Shown: piece by piece, positions 38,521 to 52,876 of the stretch | How the letters are laid out: the number at the start of each line of letters is the position of its first letter | Numbering within the stretch: the stretch's first letter is position 1 | Source: Auanema rhodensis | Taxonomy: Eukaryota; Nematoda; Chromadorea; Rhabditida; Rhabditidae | DNA: 64,000 bases | Assembly (NCBI GenBank): GCA_964057225.1 | Contig: OZ059900.1 | Coordinates: 16,135,638-16,199,637, forward strand | Direction of reading: 5' to 3' | Program-made: the position numbers and the translations under genes | Notes under the pieces: model-generated | Seen by the model: the letters and a program-made list of their open reading frames with translations, nothing else | What the model was told of the DNA's origin: nothing | The model's database searches: none

Positions 38521-40230
38521 TGAAGCATTTTACATGCTGAACACTAGAAAAATACAAAAACACAGTATTTCCCATGAGAAATATTTTATTATGCTGGAAA
38601 ACCAGTTTTTGGAAATTTCGCTGTAAACAAGGTTTTGACTTACGATTTCATGTGTTCAAACTCATGCAATGTCAATGAAACCTAGCTCAAAATTGTTCGT
38701 ACAACGTCTAGTTCCACTTTCACGACAAAAAAACAGGGGTTAGAAAATTAAGGAAATTAGCATATTCTGAGGGCACGCCCCTTATGGCTAATATTGATTA
38801 AATCGATTTTTGTTCATATGAGTCGTCAAATGCAACGAATTTCAGCGTGCTACATACTAAAATGAAGCATTTTACATGCTGAACACTAGAAATATACAAA
38901 AACACAGTATTTCCCATGAGAAATATTTTATTATGCTGGAAAACCAGTTTTTGGAAATTTCGCTGTAAACAAGGTTTTGACTTACGATTTCATGTGTTCA
39001 AACTCATGCAATGTCAATGAAACCTAGCTCAAAATTGTTCGTACAACGTCTAGTTCCACTTTCACGACAAAAAAACAGGGGTTAGAAAATTAAGGAAATT
39101 AGCATATTCTGAGGGCACGCCCCTTATGGCTAATATTGATTAAATCGATTTTTGTTCATATGAGTCGTCAAATGCAACGAATTTCAGCGTGTTACATACT
39201 AAAATGAAGCATTTTACATGCTGAACACTAGAAGAATACAAAAACACAGTATTTCCCATGAGAAATATTTTATTATGCTGGAAAACCAGTTTTTGGAAAT
39301 TTCGCTGTAAACAAGGTTTTGACTTACGATTTCATGTGTTCAAACTCATGCAATGTCAATGAAACCTAGCTCAAAATTGTTCGTACAACGTCTAGTTCCA
39401 CTTTCACGACAAAAAAACAGGGGTTAGAAAATTAAGAAAATTAGCATATTCTGAGGGCACGCCCCTTATGGCTAATATTGATTAAATCGATTTTTGTTCA
39501 TATGAGTCGTCAAATGCAACGAATTTCAGCGTGTTACATACTAAAATGAAGCATTTTACATGCTGAACACTAGAAGAATACAAAAACACAGTATTTCCCA
39601 TGAGAAATATTTTATTATGCTGGAAAACCAGTTTTTGGAAATTTCGCTGTAAACAAGGTTTTGACTTACGATTTCATGTGTTCAAACTCATGCAATGTCA
39701 ATGAAACCTAGCTCAAAATTGTTCGTACAACGTCTAGTTCCACTTTCACGACAAAAAAACAGGGGTTAGAAAATTAAGGAAATTAGCATATTCTGAGGGC
39801 ACGCCCCTTATGGCTAATATTGATTAAATCGATTTTTGTTCATATGAGTCGTCAAATGCAACGAATTTCAGCGTGTTACATACTAAAATGAAGCATTTTA
39901 CATGCTGAACACTAGAAGAATACAAAAACACAGTATTTCCCATGAGAAATATTTTATTATGCTGGAAAACCAGTTTTTGGAAATTTCGCTGTAAACAAGG
40001 TTTTGACTTACGATTTCATGTGTTCAAACTCATGCAATGTCAATGAAACCTAGCTCAAAATTGTTCGTACAACGTCTAGTTCCACTTTCACGACAAAAAA
40101 ACAGGGGTTAGAAAATTAAGGAAATTAGCATATTCTGAGGGCACGCCCCTTATGGCTAATATTGATTAAATCGATTTTTGTTCATATGAGTCGTCAAATG
40201 CAACGAATTTCAGCGTGTTACATACTAAAA
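38521..40230. repeat. gcgtgctac-led block of array B, copy 4 (five units, then T unit)
   Basis: It matches 34076-35785 unit for unit at 13-unit spacing, including the T unit that follows at 40231. A private change, attaagaaaatt, near 39433 marks the first agaagaat unit. Confidence 0.75.
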
Positions 40231-41940
40231 TGAAGCATTTTACATGCTGAACACTAGAAAAAAACAAAAACACAGTATTTCCCATGAGAAATATTTTATT
40301 ATGCTGGAAAACCAGTTTTTGGAAATTTCGCTGTAAACAAGGTTTTGACTTACGATTTCATGTGTTCAAACTCATGCAATGTCAATGAAACTTAGCTCAA
40401 AATTGTTCGTACAACGTCTAGTTCCACTTTCACGACAAAAAAACAGGGGTTAGAAAATTAAGGAAATTAGCATATTCTGAGGGCACGCCCCTTATAGCTA
40501 ATATTGATTAAATCGATTTTTGTTCATATGAGTCGTCAAATGCAACGAATTTCAGCGTGTTACATACTAAAATGAAGCATTTTACATGCTGAACACTAGA
40601 AAAATACAAAAACACAGTATTTCCCATGAGAAATATTTTATTATGCTGGAAAACCAGTTTTTGGAAATTTCGCTGTAAACAAGGTTTTGACTTACGATTT
40701 CATGTGTTCAAACTCATGCAATGTCAATGAAACCTAGCTCAAAATTGTTCGTACAACGTCTAGTTCCACTTTCACGACAAAAAAACAGGGGTTAGAAAAT
40801 TAAGGAAATTAGCATATTCTGAGGGCACGCCCCTTATGGCTAATATTGATTAAATCGATTTTTGTTCATATGAGTCGTCAAATGCAACGAATTTCAGCGT
40901 GTTACATACTAAAATGAAGCATTTTACATGCTGAACACTAGAAAAATACAAAAACACAGTATTTCCCATGAGAAATATTTTATTATGCTGGAAAACCAGT
41001 TTTTGGAAATTTCGCTGTAAACAAGGTTTTGACTTACGATTTCATGTGTTCAAACTCATGCAATGTCAATGAAACCTAGCTCAAAATTGTTCGTACAACG
41101 TCTAGTTCCACTTTCACGACAAAAAAACAGGGGTCAGAAAATTAAGGAAATTAGCATATTCTGAGGGCACGCCCCTTATGGCTAATATTGATTAAATCGA
41201 TTTTTGTTCATATGAGTCGTCAAATGCAACGAATTTCAGCGTGTTACATACTAAAATGAAGCATTTTACATGCTGAACACTAGAAAAATACAAAAACACA
41301 GTATTTCCCATGAGAAATATTTTATTATGCTGGAAAACCAGTTTTTGGAAATTTCGCTGTAAACAAGGTTTTGACTTACGATTTCATGTGTTCAAACTCA
41401 TGCAATGTCAATGAAACCTAGCTCAAAATTGTTCGTACAACGTCTAGTTCCACTTTCACGACAAAAAAACAGGGGTTAGAAAATTAAGGAAATTAGCATA
41501 TTCTGAGGGCACGCCCCTTATGGCTAATATTGATTAAATCGATTTTTGTTCATATGAGTCGTCAAATGCAACGAATTTCAGCGTGTTACATACTAAAATG
41601 AACCATTTTACATGCTGAACACTAGAAAAATACAAAAACACAGTATTTCCCATGAGAAATATTTTATTATGCTGGAAAACCAGTTTTTGGAAATTTCGCT
41701 GTAAACAAGGTTTTGACTTACGATTTCATGTGTTCAAACTCATGCAATGTCAATGAAACCTAGCTCAAAATTGTTCGTACAACGTCTAGTTCCACTTTCA
41801 CGACAAAAAAACAGGGGTTAGAAAATTAAGGAAATTAGCATATTCTGAGGGCACGCCCCTTATGGCTAATATTGATTAAATCGATTTTTGTTCATATGAT
41901 TCGTCAAATGCAACGAATTTCAGCGTGTTACATACTAAAA
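40231..41940. repeat. T-led block of array B, copy 4
   Basis: Unit order is T, common, ggggtcag, common, aaccatttt with gattcgtc, as at 22793. It leads directly into the 4-unit higher-order repeat. The aaccatttt unit at 41599 is the shared element. Confidence 0.65.
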
Positions 41941-44332
41941 TGAAGCATTTTACATGCTGAACACTAGAAAAATACAAAAACACAGTATTTCCCATGAGAA
42001 ATGTTTTATTATGCTGGAAAACCAGTTTTTGGAAATTTCGCTGTAAACAAGGTTTTGACTTACGATTTCATGTGTTCAAACTCATGCAATGTCAATGAAA
42101 CCTAGCTCAAAATTGTTCGTACAACGTCTAGTTCCACTTTCACGACAAAAAAACAAGGGTTAGAAAATTAAGGAAATTAGCATATTCTGAGGGCACGCCC
42201 CTTATGGCTAATATTGATTAAATCGATTTTTGTTCATATGAGTCGTCAAATGCAACGAATTTCAGCGTGTTACATACTAAAATGAAGTATTTTACATGCT
42301 GAACACTAGAAAAATACAAAAACACAGTATTTCCCATGAGAAATATTTTATTATGCTGGAAAACCAGTTTTTGGAAATTTCGCTGTAAACAAGGTTTTGA
42401 CTTACGATTTCATGTGTTCAAACTCATGCAATGTCAATGAAACCTAGCTCAAAAATGTTCGTACAACGTCTAGTTCCACTTTCACGACAAAAAAACAGGG
42501 GTTAGAAAATTAAGGAAATTAGCATATTCTGAGGGCACGCCCCTTATGGCTAATATTGATTAAATCGATTTTTGTTCATATGAGTCGTCAAATGCAACGA
42601 ATTTCAGCGTGTTACATACTAAAATGAAGCATTTTACATGCTGAACACTAGAAGAATACAAAAACACAGTATTTCCCATGAGAAATATTTTATTATGCTG
42701 GAAAACCAGTTTTTGGAAATTTCGCTGTAAACAAGGTTTTGACTTACGATTTCATGTGTTCAAACTCATGCAATGTCAATGAAACCTAGCTCAAAATTGT
42801 TCGTACAACGTCTAGTTCCACTTTCACGACAAAAAACAGGGGTTAGAAATTTAAGGAAATTAGCATATTCTGAGGGCACGCCCCTTATGGCTAATATTGA
42901 TTAAATCGATTTTTGTTCATATGAGTCGTCAAATGCAACGAATTTCAGCGTGTTACATACTAAAATGAACCATTTTACATGCTGAACACTAGAAAAATAC
43001 AAAAACACAGTATTTCCCATGAGAAATATTTTATTATGCTGGAAAACCAGTTTTTGGAAATTTCGCTGTAAACAAGGTTTTGACTTACGATTTCATGTGT
43101 TCAAACTCATGCAATGTCAATGAAACCTAGCTCAAAATTGTTCGTACAACGTCTAGTTCCACTTTCACGACAAAAAAACAGGGGTTAGAAAATTAAGGAA
43201 ATTAGCATATTCTGAGGGCACGCCCCTTATGGCTAATATTGATTAAATCGATTTTTGTTCATATGATTCGTCAAATGCAACGAATTTCAGCGTGTTACAT
43301 ACTAAAATGAAGCATTTTACATGCTGAACACTAGAAAAATACAAAAACACAGTATTTCCCATGAGAAATGTTTTATTATGCTGGAAAACCAGTTTTTGGA
43401 AATTTCGCTGTAAACAAGGTTTTGACTTACGATTTCATGTGTTCAAACTCATGCAATGTCAATGAAACCTAGCTCAAAATTGTTCGTACAACGTCTAGTT
43501 CCACTTTCACGACAAAAAAACAAGGGTTAGAAAATTAAGGAAATTAGCATATTCTGAGGGCACGCCCCTTATGGCTAATATTGATTAAATCGATTTTTGT
43601 TCATATGAGTCGTCAAATGCAACGAATTTCAGCGTGTTACATACTAAAATGAAGTATTTTACATGCTGAACACTAGAAAAATACAAAAACACAGTATTTC
43701 CCATGAGAAATATTTTATTATGCTGGAAAACCAGTTTTTGGAAATTTCGCTGTAAACAAGGTTTTGACTTACGATTTCATGTGTTCAAACTCATGCAATG
43801 TCAATGAAACCTAGCTCAAAAATGTTCGTACAACGTCTAGTTCCACTTTCACGACAAAAAAACAGGGGTTAGAAAATTAAGGAAATTAGCATATTCTGAG
43901 GGCACGCCCCTTATGGCTAATATTGATTAAATCGATTTTTGTTCATATGAGTCGTCAAATGCAACGAATTTCAGCGTGTTACATACTAAAATGAAGCATT
44001 TTACATGCTGAACACTAGAAGAATACAAAAACACAGTATTTCCCATGAGAAATATTTTATTATGCTGGAAAACCAGTTTTTGGAAATTTCGCTGTAAACA
44101 AGGTTTTGACTTACGATTTCATGTGTTCAAACTCATGCAATGTCAATGAAACCTAGCTCAAAATTGTTCGTACAACGTCTAGTTCCACTTTCACGACAAA
44201 AAACAGGGGTTAGAAATTTAAGGAAATTAGCATATTCTGAGGGCACGCCCCTTATGGCTAATATTGATTAAATCGATTTTTGTTCATATGAGTCGTCAAA
44301 TGCAACGAATTTCAGCGTGTTACATACTAAAA
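41599..44332. repeat. Tandem pair of a 4-unit higher-order repeat (1367 bp x 2), first locus
   Basis: The four units are: aaccatttt with gattcgtc; gagaaatgtttta with acaagggtt; gaagtatttt with aaaaatgttcg; and agaagaat with A6 and agaaatttaag (341 bp). The set occupies 41599-42965 and again 42966-44332. The agaaatgtttta variant is found only in this higher-order repeat and its copy near 48-50 kb. Confidence 0.8.
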
Positions 44333-44674
44333 TGAAGCATTTTACATGCTGAACACTAGAAAAATACAAAAACACAGTATTTCCCATGAGAAATATTTTA
44401 TTATGCTGGAAAACCAGTTTTTGGAAATTTCGCTGTAAACAAGGTTTTGACTTACGATTTCATGTGTTCAAACTCATGCAATGTCAATGAAACCTAGCTG
44501 AAAATTGTTCGTACAACGTCTAGTTCCACTTTCACGACAAAAAAACAGGGGTTAGAAAATTAAGGAAATTAGCATATTCTGAGGGCACGCCCCTTATGGC
44601 TAATATTGATTAAATCGATTTTTGTTCATATGAGTCGTCAAATGCAACGAATTTCAGCGTGTTACATACTAAAA

Positions 44675-46381
44675 TGAAGCACTTTACATGCTGAACACTA
44701 GAAAAAAACAAAAACACAGTATTTCCCATGAGAAATATTTTATTATGCTGGAAAACCAGTTTTTGGAAATTTCGCTGTAAACAAGGTTTTGACTTACGAT
44801 TTCATGTGTTCAAACTCATGCAATGTCAATGAAACCTAGCTCAAAATTGTTCGTACAACGTCTAGTTCCACTTTCACGACAAAAAACAGGGGTTAGAAAA
44901 TTAAGGAAATTAGCATATTCTGAGGGCACGCCCCTTATGGCTAATATTGATTAAATCGATTTTTGTTCATATGAGTCGTCAAATGCAACGAATTTCAGCG
45001 TGTTACATACTAAAATGAAGTATTTTACATGCTGAACACTAGAAAAATACAAAAACACAGTATTTCCCATGAGAAATATTTTATTATGCTGGAAAACCAG
45101 TTTTTGGAAATTTCGCTGTAAACAAGGTTTTGACTTACGATTTCATGTGTTCAAACTCATGCAATGTCAATGAAACCTAGCTCAAAAATGTTCGTACAAC
45201 GTCTAGTTCCACTTTCACGACAAAAAAACAGGGGTTAGAAAATTAAGGAAATTAGCATATTCTGAGGGCACGCCCCTTATGGCTAATATTGATTAAATCG
45301 ATTTTTGTTCATATGAGTCGTCAAATGCAACGAATTTCAGCGTGTTACATACTAAAATGAAGCATTTTACATGCTGAACACTAGAAGAATACAAAAACAC
45401 AGTATTTCCCATGAGAAATATTTTATTATGCTGGAAAACCAGTTTTTGGAAATTTCGCTGTAAACAAGGTTTTGACTTACGATTTCATGTGTTCAAACTC
45501 ATGCAATGTCAATGAAACCTAGCTCAAAATTGTTCGTACAACGTCTAGTTCCACTTTCACGACAAAAAACAGGGGTTAGAAATTTAAGGAAATTAGCATA
45601 TTCTGAGGGCACGCCCCTTATGGCTAATATTGATTAAATCGATTTTTGTTCATATGAGTCGTCAAATGCAACGAATTTCAGCGTGTTACATACTAAAATG
45701 AAGCATTTTACATGCTGAACACTAGAAGAATACAAAAACACAGTATTTCCCATGAGAAATATTTTATTATGCTGGAAAACCAGTTTTTGGAAATTTCGCT
45801 GTAAACAAGGTTTTGACTTACGATTTCATGTGTTCAAACTCATGCAATGTCAATGAAACCTAGCTCAAAATTGTTCGTACAACGTCTAGTTCCACTTTCA
45901 CGACAAAAAACAGGGGTTAGAAAATTAAGGAAATTAGCATATTCTGAGGGCACGCCCCTTATGGCTAATATTGATTAAATCGATTTTTGTTCATATGAGT
46001 CGTCAAATGCAACGAATTTCAGCGTGTTACATACTAAAATGAAGCATTTTACATGCTGAACACTAAAAAAAAACAAAAACACAGTATTTCCCATGAGAAA
46101 TATTTTATTATGCTGGAAAACCAGTTTTTGGAAATTTCGCTGTAAACAAGGTTTTGACTTACGATTTCATGTGTTCAAGCTCATGCAATGTCAATGAAAC
46201 TTAGCTCAAAATTGTTCGTACAACGTCTAGTTCCACTTTCACGACAAAAAAACAGGGGTTAGAAAATTAAGGAAATTAGCATATTCTGAGGGCACGCCCC
46301 TTATGGCTAATATTGATTAAATCGATTTGTGTTCATATGAGTCGTCAAATGCAACGAATTTCAGTGTGTTACATACTAAAA
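44675..46381. repeat. gcacttt to T-prime block of array B, copy 1
   Basis: The block opens with a unit with gaagcacttt, agaaaaaaac and A6. A gaagtatttt unit and two agaagaat units follow, then a T-like unit at 46040 with gaaacttagc but ttatggct and a following cagtgtgtt. The gaagcacttt and cagtgtgtt markers recur only at 50827 and 51851. Private changes in the T-like unit are cactaaaaaaaaac, gttcaagctc and gatttgtgttc. Confidence 0.6.
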
Positions 46382-48091
46382 TGAAGCATTTTACATGCTG
46401 AACACTAGAAAAATACAAAAACACAGTATTTCCCATGAGAAATATTTTATTATGCTGGAAAACCAGTTTTTGGAAATTTCGCTGTAAACAAGGTTTTGAC
46501 TTACGATTTCATGTGTTCAAACTCATGCAATGTCAATGAAACCTAGCTCAAAATTGTTCGTACAACGTCTAGTTCCACTTTCACGACAAAAAAACAGGGG
46601 TTAGAAAATTAAGGAAATTAGCATATTCTGAGGGCACGCCCCTTATGGCTAATATTGATTAAATCGATTTTTGTTCATATGAGTCGTCAAATGCAACGAA
46701 TTTCAGCGTGTTACATACTAAAATGAAGCATTTTACATGCTGAACACTAGAAAAATACAAAAACACAGTATTTCCCATGAGAAATATTTTATTATGCTGG
46801 AAAACCAGTTTTTGGAAATTTCGCTGTAAACAAGGTTTTGACTTACGATTTCATGTGTTCAAACTCATGCAATGTCAATGAAACCTAGCTCAAAATTGTT
46901 CGTACAACGTCTAGTTCCACTTTCACGACAAAAAAACAGGGGTTAGAAAATTAAGGAAATTAGCATATTCTGAGGGCACGCCCCTTATGGCTAATATTGA
47001 TTAAATCGATTTTTGTTCATATGAGTCGTCAAATGCAACGAATTTCTGCGTGTTACATACTAAAATGAAGCATTTTACATGCTGAACACTAGAAAAAAAC
47101 AAAAACACAGTATTTCCCATGAGAAATATTTTATTATGCTGGAAAACCAGTTTTTGGAAATTTCGCTGTAAACAAGGTTTTGACTTACGATTTCATGTGT
47201 TCAAACTCATGCAATGTCAATGAAACCTAGCTCAAAATTGTTCGTACAACGTCTAGTTCCACTTTCACGACAAAAAAACAGGGGTTAGAAAATTAAGGAA
47301 ATTAGCATATTCTGAGGGCACGCCCCTTATGGCTAATATTGATTAAATCGATTTTTGTTCATATGAGTCGTCAAATGCAACGAATTTCAGCGTGTTACAT
47401 ACTAAAATGAAGCATTTTACATGCTGAACACTAGAAAAATACAAAAACACAGTATTTCCCATGAGAAATATTTTATTATGCTGGAAAACCAGTTTTTGGA
47501 AATTTCGCTGTAAACAAGGTTTTGACTTACGATTTCATGTGTTCAAACTCATGCAATGTCAATGAAACCTAGCTCAAAATTGTTTGTACAACGTCTAGTT
47601 CCACTTTCACGACAAAAAAACAGGGGTCAGAAAATTAAGGAAATTAGCATATTCTGAGGGCACGCCCCTTATGGCTAATATTGATTAAATCGATTTTTGT
47701 TCATATGAGTCGTCAAATGCAACGAATTTCAGCGTGTTACATACTAAAATGAAGCATTTTACATGCTGAACACTAGAAAAATACAAAAACACAGTATTTC
47801 CCATGAGAAATATTTTATTATGCTGGAAAACCAGTTTTTGGAAATTTCGCTGTAAACAAGGTTTTGACTTACGATTTCATGTGTTCAAACTCATGCAATG
47901 TCAATGAAACCTAGCTCAAAATTGTTCGTACAACGTCTAGTTCCACTTTCACGACAAAAAAACAGGGGTTAGAAAATTAAGGAAATTAGCATATTCTGAG
48001 GGCACGCCCCTTATGGCTAATATTGATTAAATCGATTTTTGTTCATATGAGTCGTCAAATGCAACGAATTTCAGCGTGTTACATACTAAAA

Positions 48092-50826
48092 TGAACCATT
48101 TTACATGCTGAACACTAGAAAAATACAAAAACACAGTATTTCCCATGAGAAATATTTTATTATGCTGGAAAACCAGTTTTTGGAAATTTCGCTGTAAACA
48201 AGGTTTTGACTTACGATTTCATGTGTTCAAACTCATGCAATGTCAATGAAACCTAGCTCAAAATTGTTCGTACAACGTCTAGTTCCACTTTCACGACAAA
48301 AAAACAGGGGTTAGAAAATTAAGGAAATTAGCATATTCTGAGGGCACGCCCCTTATGGCTAATATTGATTAAATCGATTTTTGTTCATATGATTCGTCAA
48401 ATGCAACGAATTTCAGCGTGTTACATACTAAAATGAAGCATTTTACATGCTGAACACTAGAAAAATACAAAAACACAGTATTTCCCATGAGAAATGTTTT
48501 ATTATGCTGGAAAACCAGTTTTTGGAAATTTCGCTGTAAACAAGGTTTTGACTTACGATTTCATGTGTTCAAACTCATGCAATGTCAATGAAACCTAGCT
48601 CAAAATTGTTCGTACAACGTCTAGTTCCACTTTCACGACAAAAAAACAAGGGTTAGAAAATTAAGGAAATTAGCATATTCTGAGGGCACGCCCCTTATGG
48701 CTAATATTGATTAAATCGATTTTTGTTCATATGAGTCGTCAAATGCAACGAATTTCAGCGTGTTACATACTAAAATGAAGTATTTTACATGCTGAACACT
48801 AGAAAAATACAAAAACACAGTATTTCCCATGAGAAATATTTTATTATGCTGGAAAACCAGTTTTTGGAAATTTCGCTGTAAACAAGGTTTTGACTTACGA
48901 TTTCATGTGTTCAAACTCATGCAATGTCAATGAAACCTAGCTCAAAAATGTTCGTACAACGTCTAGTTCCACTTTCACGACAAAAAAACAGGGGTTAGAA
49001 AATTAAGGAAATTAGCATATTCTGAGGGCACGCCCCTTATGGCTAATATTGATTAAATCGATTTTTGTTCATATGAGTCGTCAAATGCAACGAATTTCAG
49101 CGTGTTACATACTAAAATGAAGCATTTTACATGCTGAACACTAGAAGAATACAAAAACACAGTATTTCCCATGAGAAATATTTTATTATGCTGGAAAACC
49201 AGTTTTTGGAAATTTCGCTGTAAACAAGGTTTTGACTTACGATTTCATGTGTTCAAACTCATGCAATGTCAATGAAACCTAGCTCAAAATTGTTCGTACA
49301 ACGTCTAGTTCCACTTTCACGACAAAAAACAGGGGTTAGAAATTTAAGGAAATTAGCATATTCTGAGGGCACGCCCCTTATGGCTAATATTGATTAAATC
49401 GATTTTTGTTCATATGAGTCGTCAAATGCAACGAATTTCAGCGTGTTACATACTAAAATGAACCATTTTACATGCTGAACACTAGAAAAATACAAAAACA
49501 CAGTATTTCCCATGAGAAATATTTTATTATGCTGGAAAACCAGTTTTTGGAAATTTCGCTGTAAACAAGGTTTTGACTTACGATTTCATGTGTTCAAACT
49601 CATGCAATGTCAATGAAACCTAGCTCAAAATTGTTCGTACAACGTCTAGTTCCACTTTCACGACAAAAAAACAGGGGTTAGAAAATTAAGGAAATTAGCA
49701 TATTCTGAGGGCACGCCCCTTATGGCTAATATTGATTAAATCGATTTTTGTTCATATGATTCGTCAAATGCAACGAATTTCAGCGTGTTACATACTAAAA
49801 TGAAGCATTTTACATGCTGAACACTAGAAAAATACAAAAACACAGTATTTCCCATGAGAAATGTTTTATTATGCTGGAAAACCAGTTTTTGGAAATTTCG
49901 CTGTAAACAAGGTTTTGACTTACGATTTCATGTGTTCAAACTCATGCAATGTCAATGAAACCTAGCTCAAAATTGTTCGTACAACGTCTAGTTCCACTTT
50001 CACGACAAAAAAACAAGGGTTAGAAAATTAAGGAAATTAGCATATTCTGAGGGCACGCCCCTTATGGCTAATATTGATTAAATCGATTTTTGTTCATATG
50101 AGTCGTCAAATGCAACGAATTTCAGCGTGTTACATACTAAAATGAAGTATTTTACATGCTGAACACTAGAAAAATACAAAAACACAGTATTTCCCATGAG
50201 AAATATTTTATTATGCTGGAAAACCAGTTTTTGGAAATTTCGCTGTAAACAAGGTTTTGACTTACGATTTCATGTGTTCAAACTCATGCAATGTCAATGA
50301 AACCTAGCTCAAAAATGTTCGTACAACGTCTAGTTCCACTCTCACGACAAAAAAACAGGGGTTAGAAAATTAAGGAAATTAGCATATTCTGAGGGCACGC
50401 CCCTTATGGCTAATATTGATTAAATCGATTTTTGTTCATATGAGTCGTCAAATGCAACGAATTTCAGCGTGTTACATACTAAAATGAAGCATTTTACATG
50501 CTGAACACTAGAAGAATACAAAAACACAGTATTTCCCATGAGAAATATTTTATTATGCTGGAAAACCAGTTTTTGGAAATTTCGCTGTAAACAAGGTTTT
50601 GACTTACGATTTCATGTGTTCAAACTCATGCAATGTCAATGAAACCTAGCTGAAAATTGTTCGTACAACGTCTAGTTCCACTTTCACGACAAAAAAACAG
50701 GGGTTAGAAAATTAAGGAAATTAGCATATTCTGAGGGCACGCCCCTTATGGCTAATATTGATTAAATCGATTTTTGTTCATATGAGTCGTCAAATGCAAC
50801 GAATTTCAGCGTGTTACATACTAAAA
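48092..50826. repeat. Tandem pair of the 4-unit higher-order repeat, second locus
   Basis: The same 4-unit set occupies 48092-49458 and 49459-50826, 6493 bp (19 units) from the first locus. The final unit (50485) differs: it has agctgaaa and a 7-A tract, making it a hybrid with the agctgaaa subtype seen at 44333. A private change, ccactctcacg, lies near 50338. The tandem pair evidently formed first and was then copied as a whole. Confidence 0.8.
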
Positions 50827-52192
50827 TGAAGCACTTTACATGCTGAACACTAGAAAAAAACAAAAACACAGTATTTCCCATGAGAAATATTTTATTATGC
50901 TGGAAAACCAGTTTTTGGAAATTTCGCTGTAAACAAGGTTTTGACTTACGATTTCATGTGTTCAAACTCATGCAATGTCAATGAAACCTAGCTCAAAATT
51001 GTTCGTACAACGTCTAGTTCCACTTTCACGACAAAAAACAGGGGTTAGAAAATTAAGGAAATTAGCATATTCTGAGGGCACGCCCCTTATGGCTAATATT
51101 GATTAAATCGATTTTTGTTCATATGAGTCGTCAAATGCAACGAATTTCAGCGTGTTACATACTAAAATGAAGCATTTTACATGCTGAACACTAGAAGAAT
51201 ACAAAAACACAGTATTTCCCATGAGAAATATTTTATTATGCTGGAAAACCAGTTTTTGGAAATTTCGCTGTAAACAAGGTTTTGACTTACGATTTCATGT
51301 GTTCAAACTCATGCAATGTCAATGAAACCTAGCTCAAAATTGTTCGTACAACGTCTAGTTCCACTTTCACGACAAAAAAACAGGGGTTAGAAAATTAAGG
51401 AAATTAGCATATTCTGAGGGCACGCCCCTTATGGCTAATATTGATTAAATCGATTTTTGTTCATATGAGTCGTCAAATGCAACGAATTTCAGCGTGTTAC
51501 ATACTAAAATGAAGCATTTTACATGCTGAACACTAGAAGAATACAAAAACACAGTATTTCCCATGAGAAATATTTTATTATGCTGGAAAACCAGTTTTTG
51601 GAAATTTCGCTGTAAACAAGGTTTTGACTTACGATTTCATGTGTTCAAACTCATGCAATGTCAATGAAACCTAGCTCAAAATTGTTCGTACAACGTCTAG
51701 TTCCACTTTCACGACAAAAAACAGGGGTTAGAAAATTAAGGAAATTAGCATATTCTGAGGGCACGCCCCTTATGGCTAATATTGATTAAATCGATTTTTG
51801 TTCATATGAGTCGTCAAATGCAACGAATTTCAGCGTGTTACATACTAAAATGAAGCATTTTACATGCTGAACACTAGAAAAAAACAAAAACACAGTATTT
51901 CCCATGAGAAATATTTTATTATGCTGGAAAACCAGTTTTTGGAAATTTCGCTGTAAACAAGGTTTTGACTTACGATTTCATGTGTTCAAACTCATGCAAT
52001 GTCAATGAAACTTAGCTCAAAATTGTTCGTACAACGTCTAGTTCCACTTTCACGACAAAAAAACAGGGGTTAGAAAATTAAGGAAATTAGCATATTCTGA
52101 GGGCACGCCCCTTATGGCTAATATTGATTAAATCGATTTTTGTTCATATGAGTCGTCAAATGCAACGAATTTCAGTGTGTTACATACTAAAA
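50827..52192. repeat. gcacttt to T-prime block of array B, copy 2
   Basis: The block runs gaagcacttt unit, two agaagaat units, then the T-like unit at 51851 with gaaacttagc and cagtgtgtt. It is one unit shorter than copy 1, which has an additional gaagtatttt unit. It continues the large duplication that begins at 48092. Confidence 0.6.
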
Positions 52193-52876
52193 TGAAGCAT
52201 TTTACATGCTGAACACTAGAAAAATACAAAAACACAGTATTTCCCATGAGAAATATTTTATTATGCTGGAAAACCAGTTTTTGGAAATTTCGCTGTAAAC
52301 AAGGTTTTGACTTACGATTTCATGTGTTCAAACTCATGCAATGTCAATGAAACCTAGCTCAAAACTGTTCGTACAACGTCTAGTTCCACTTTCACGACAA
52401 AAAAACAGGGGTTAGAAAATTAAGGAAATTAGCATATTCTGAGGGCACGCCCCTTATGGCTAATATTGATTAAATCGATTTTTGTTCATATGAGTCGTCA
52501 AATGCAACGAATTTCAGCGTGTTACATACTAAAATGAAGCATTTTACATGCTGAACACTAGAAAAATACAAAAACACAGTATTTCCCATGAGAAATATTT
52601 TATTATGCTGGAAAACCAGTTTTTGGAAATTTCGCTGTAAACAAGGTTTTGACTTACGATTTCATGTGTTCAAACTCATGCAATGTCAATGAAACCTAGC
52701 TCAAAATTGTTCGTACAACGTCTAGTTCCACTTTCACGACAAAAAAACAGGGGTTAGAAAATTAAGGAAATTAGCATATTCTGAGGGCACGCCCCTTATG
52801 GCTAATATTGATTAAATCGATTTTTGTTCATATGAGTCGTCAAATGCAACGAATTTCTGCGTGTTACATACTAAAA

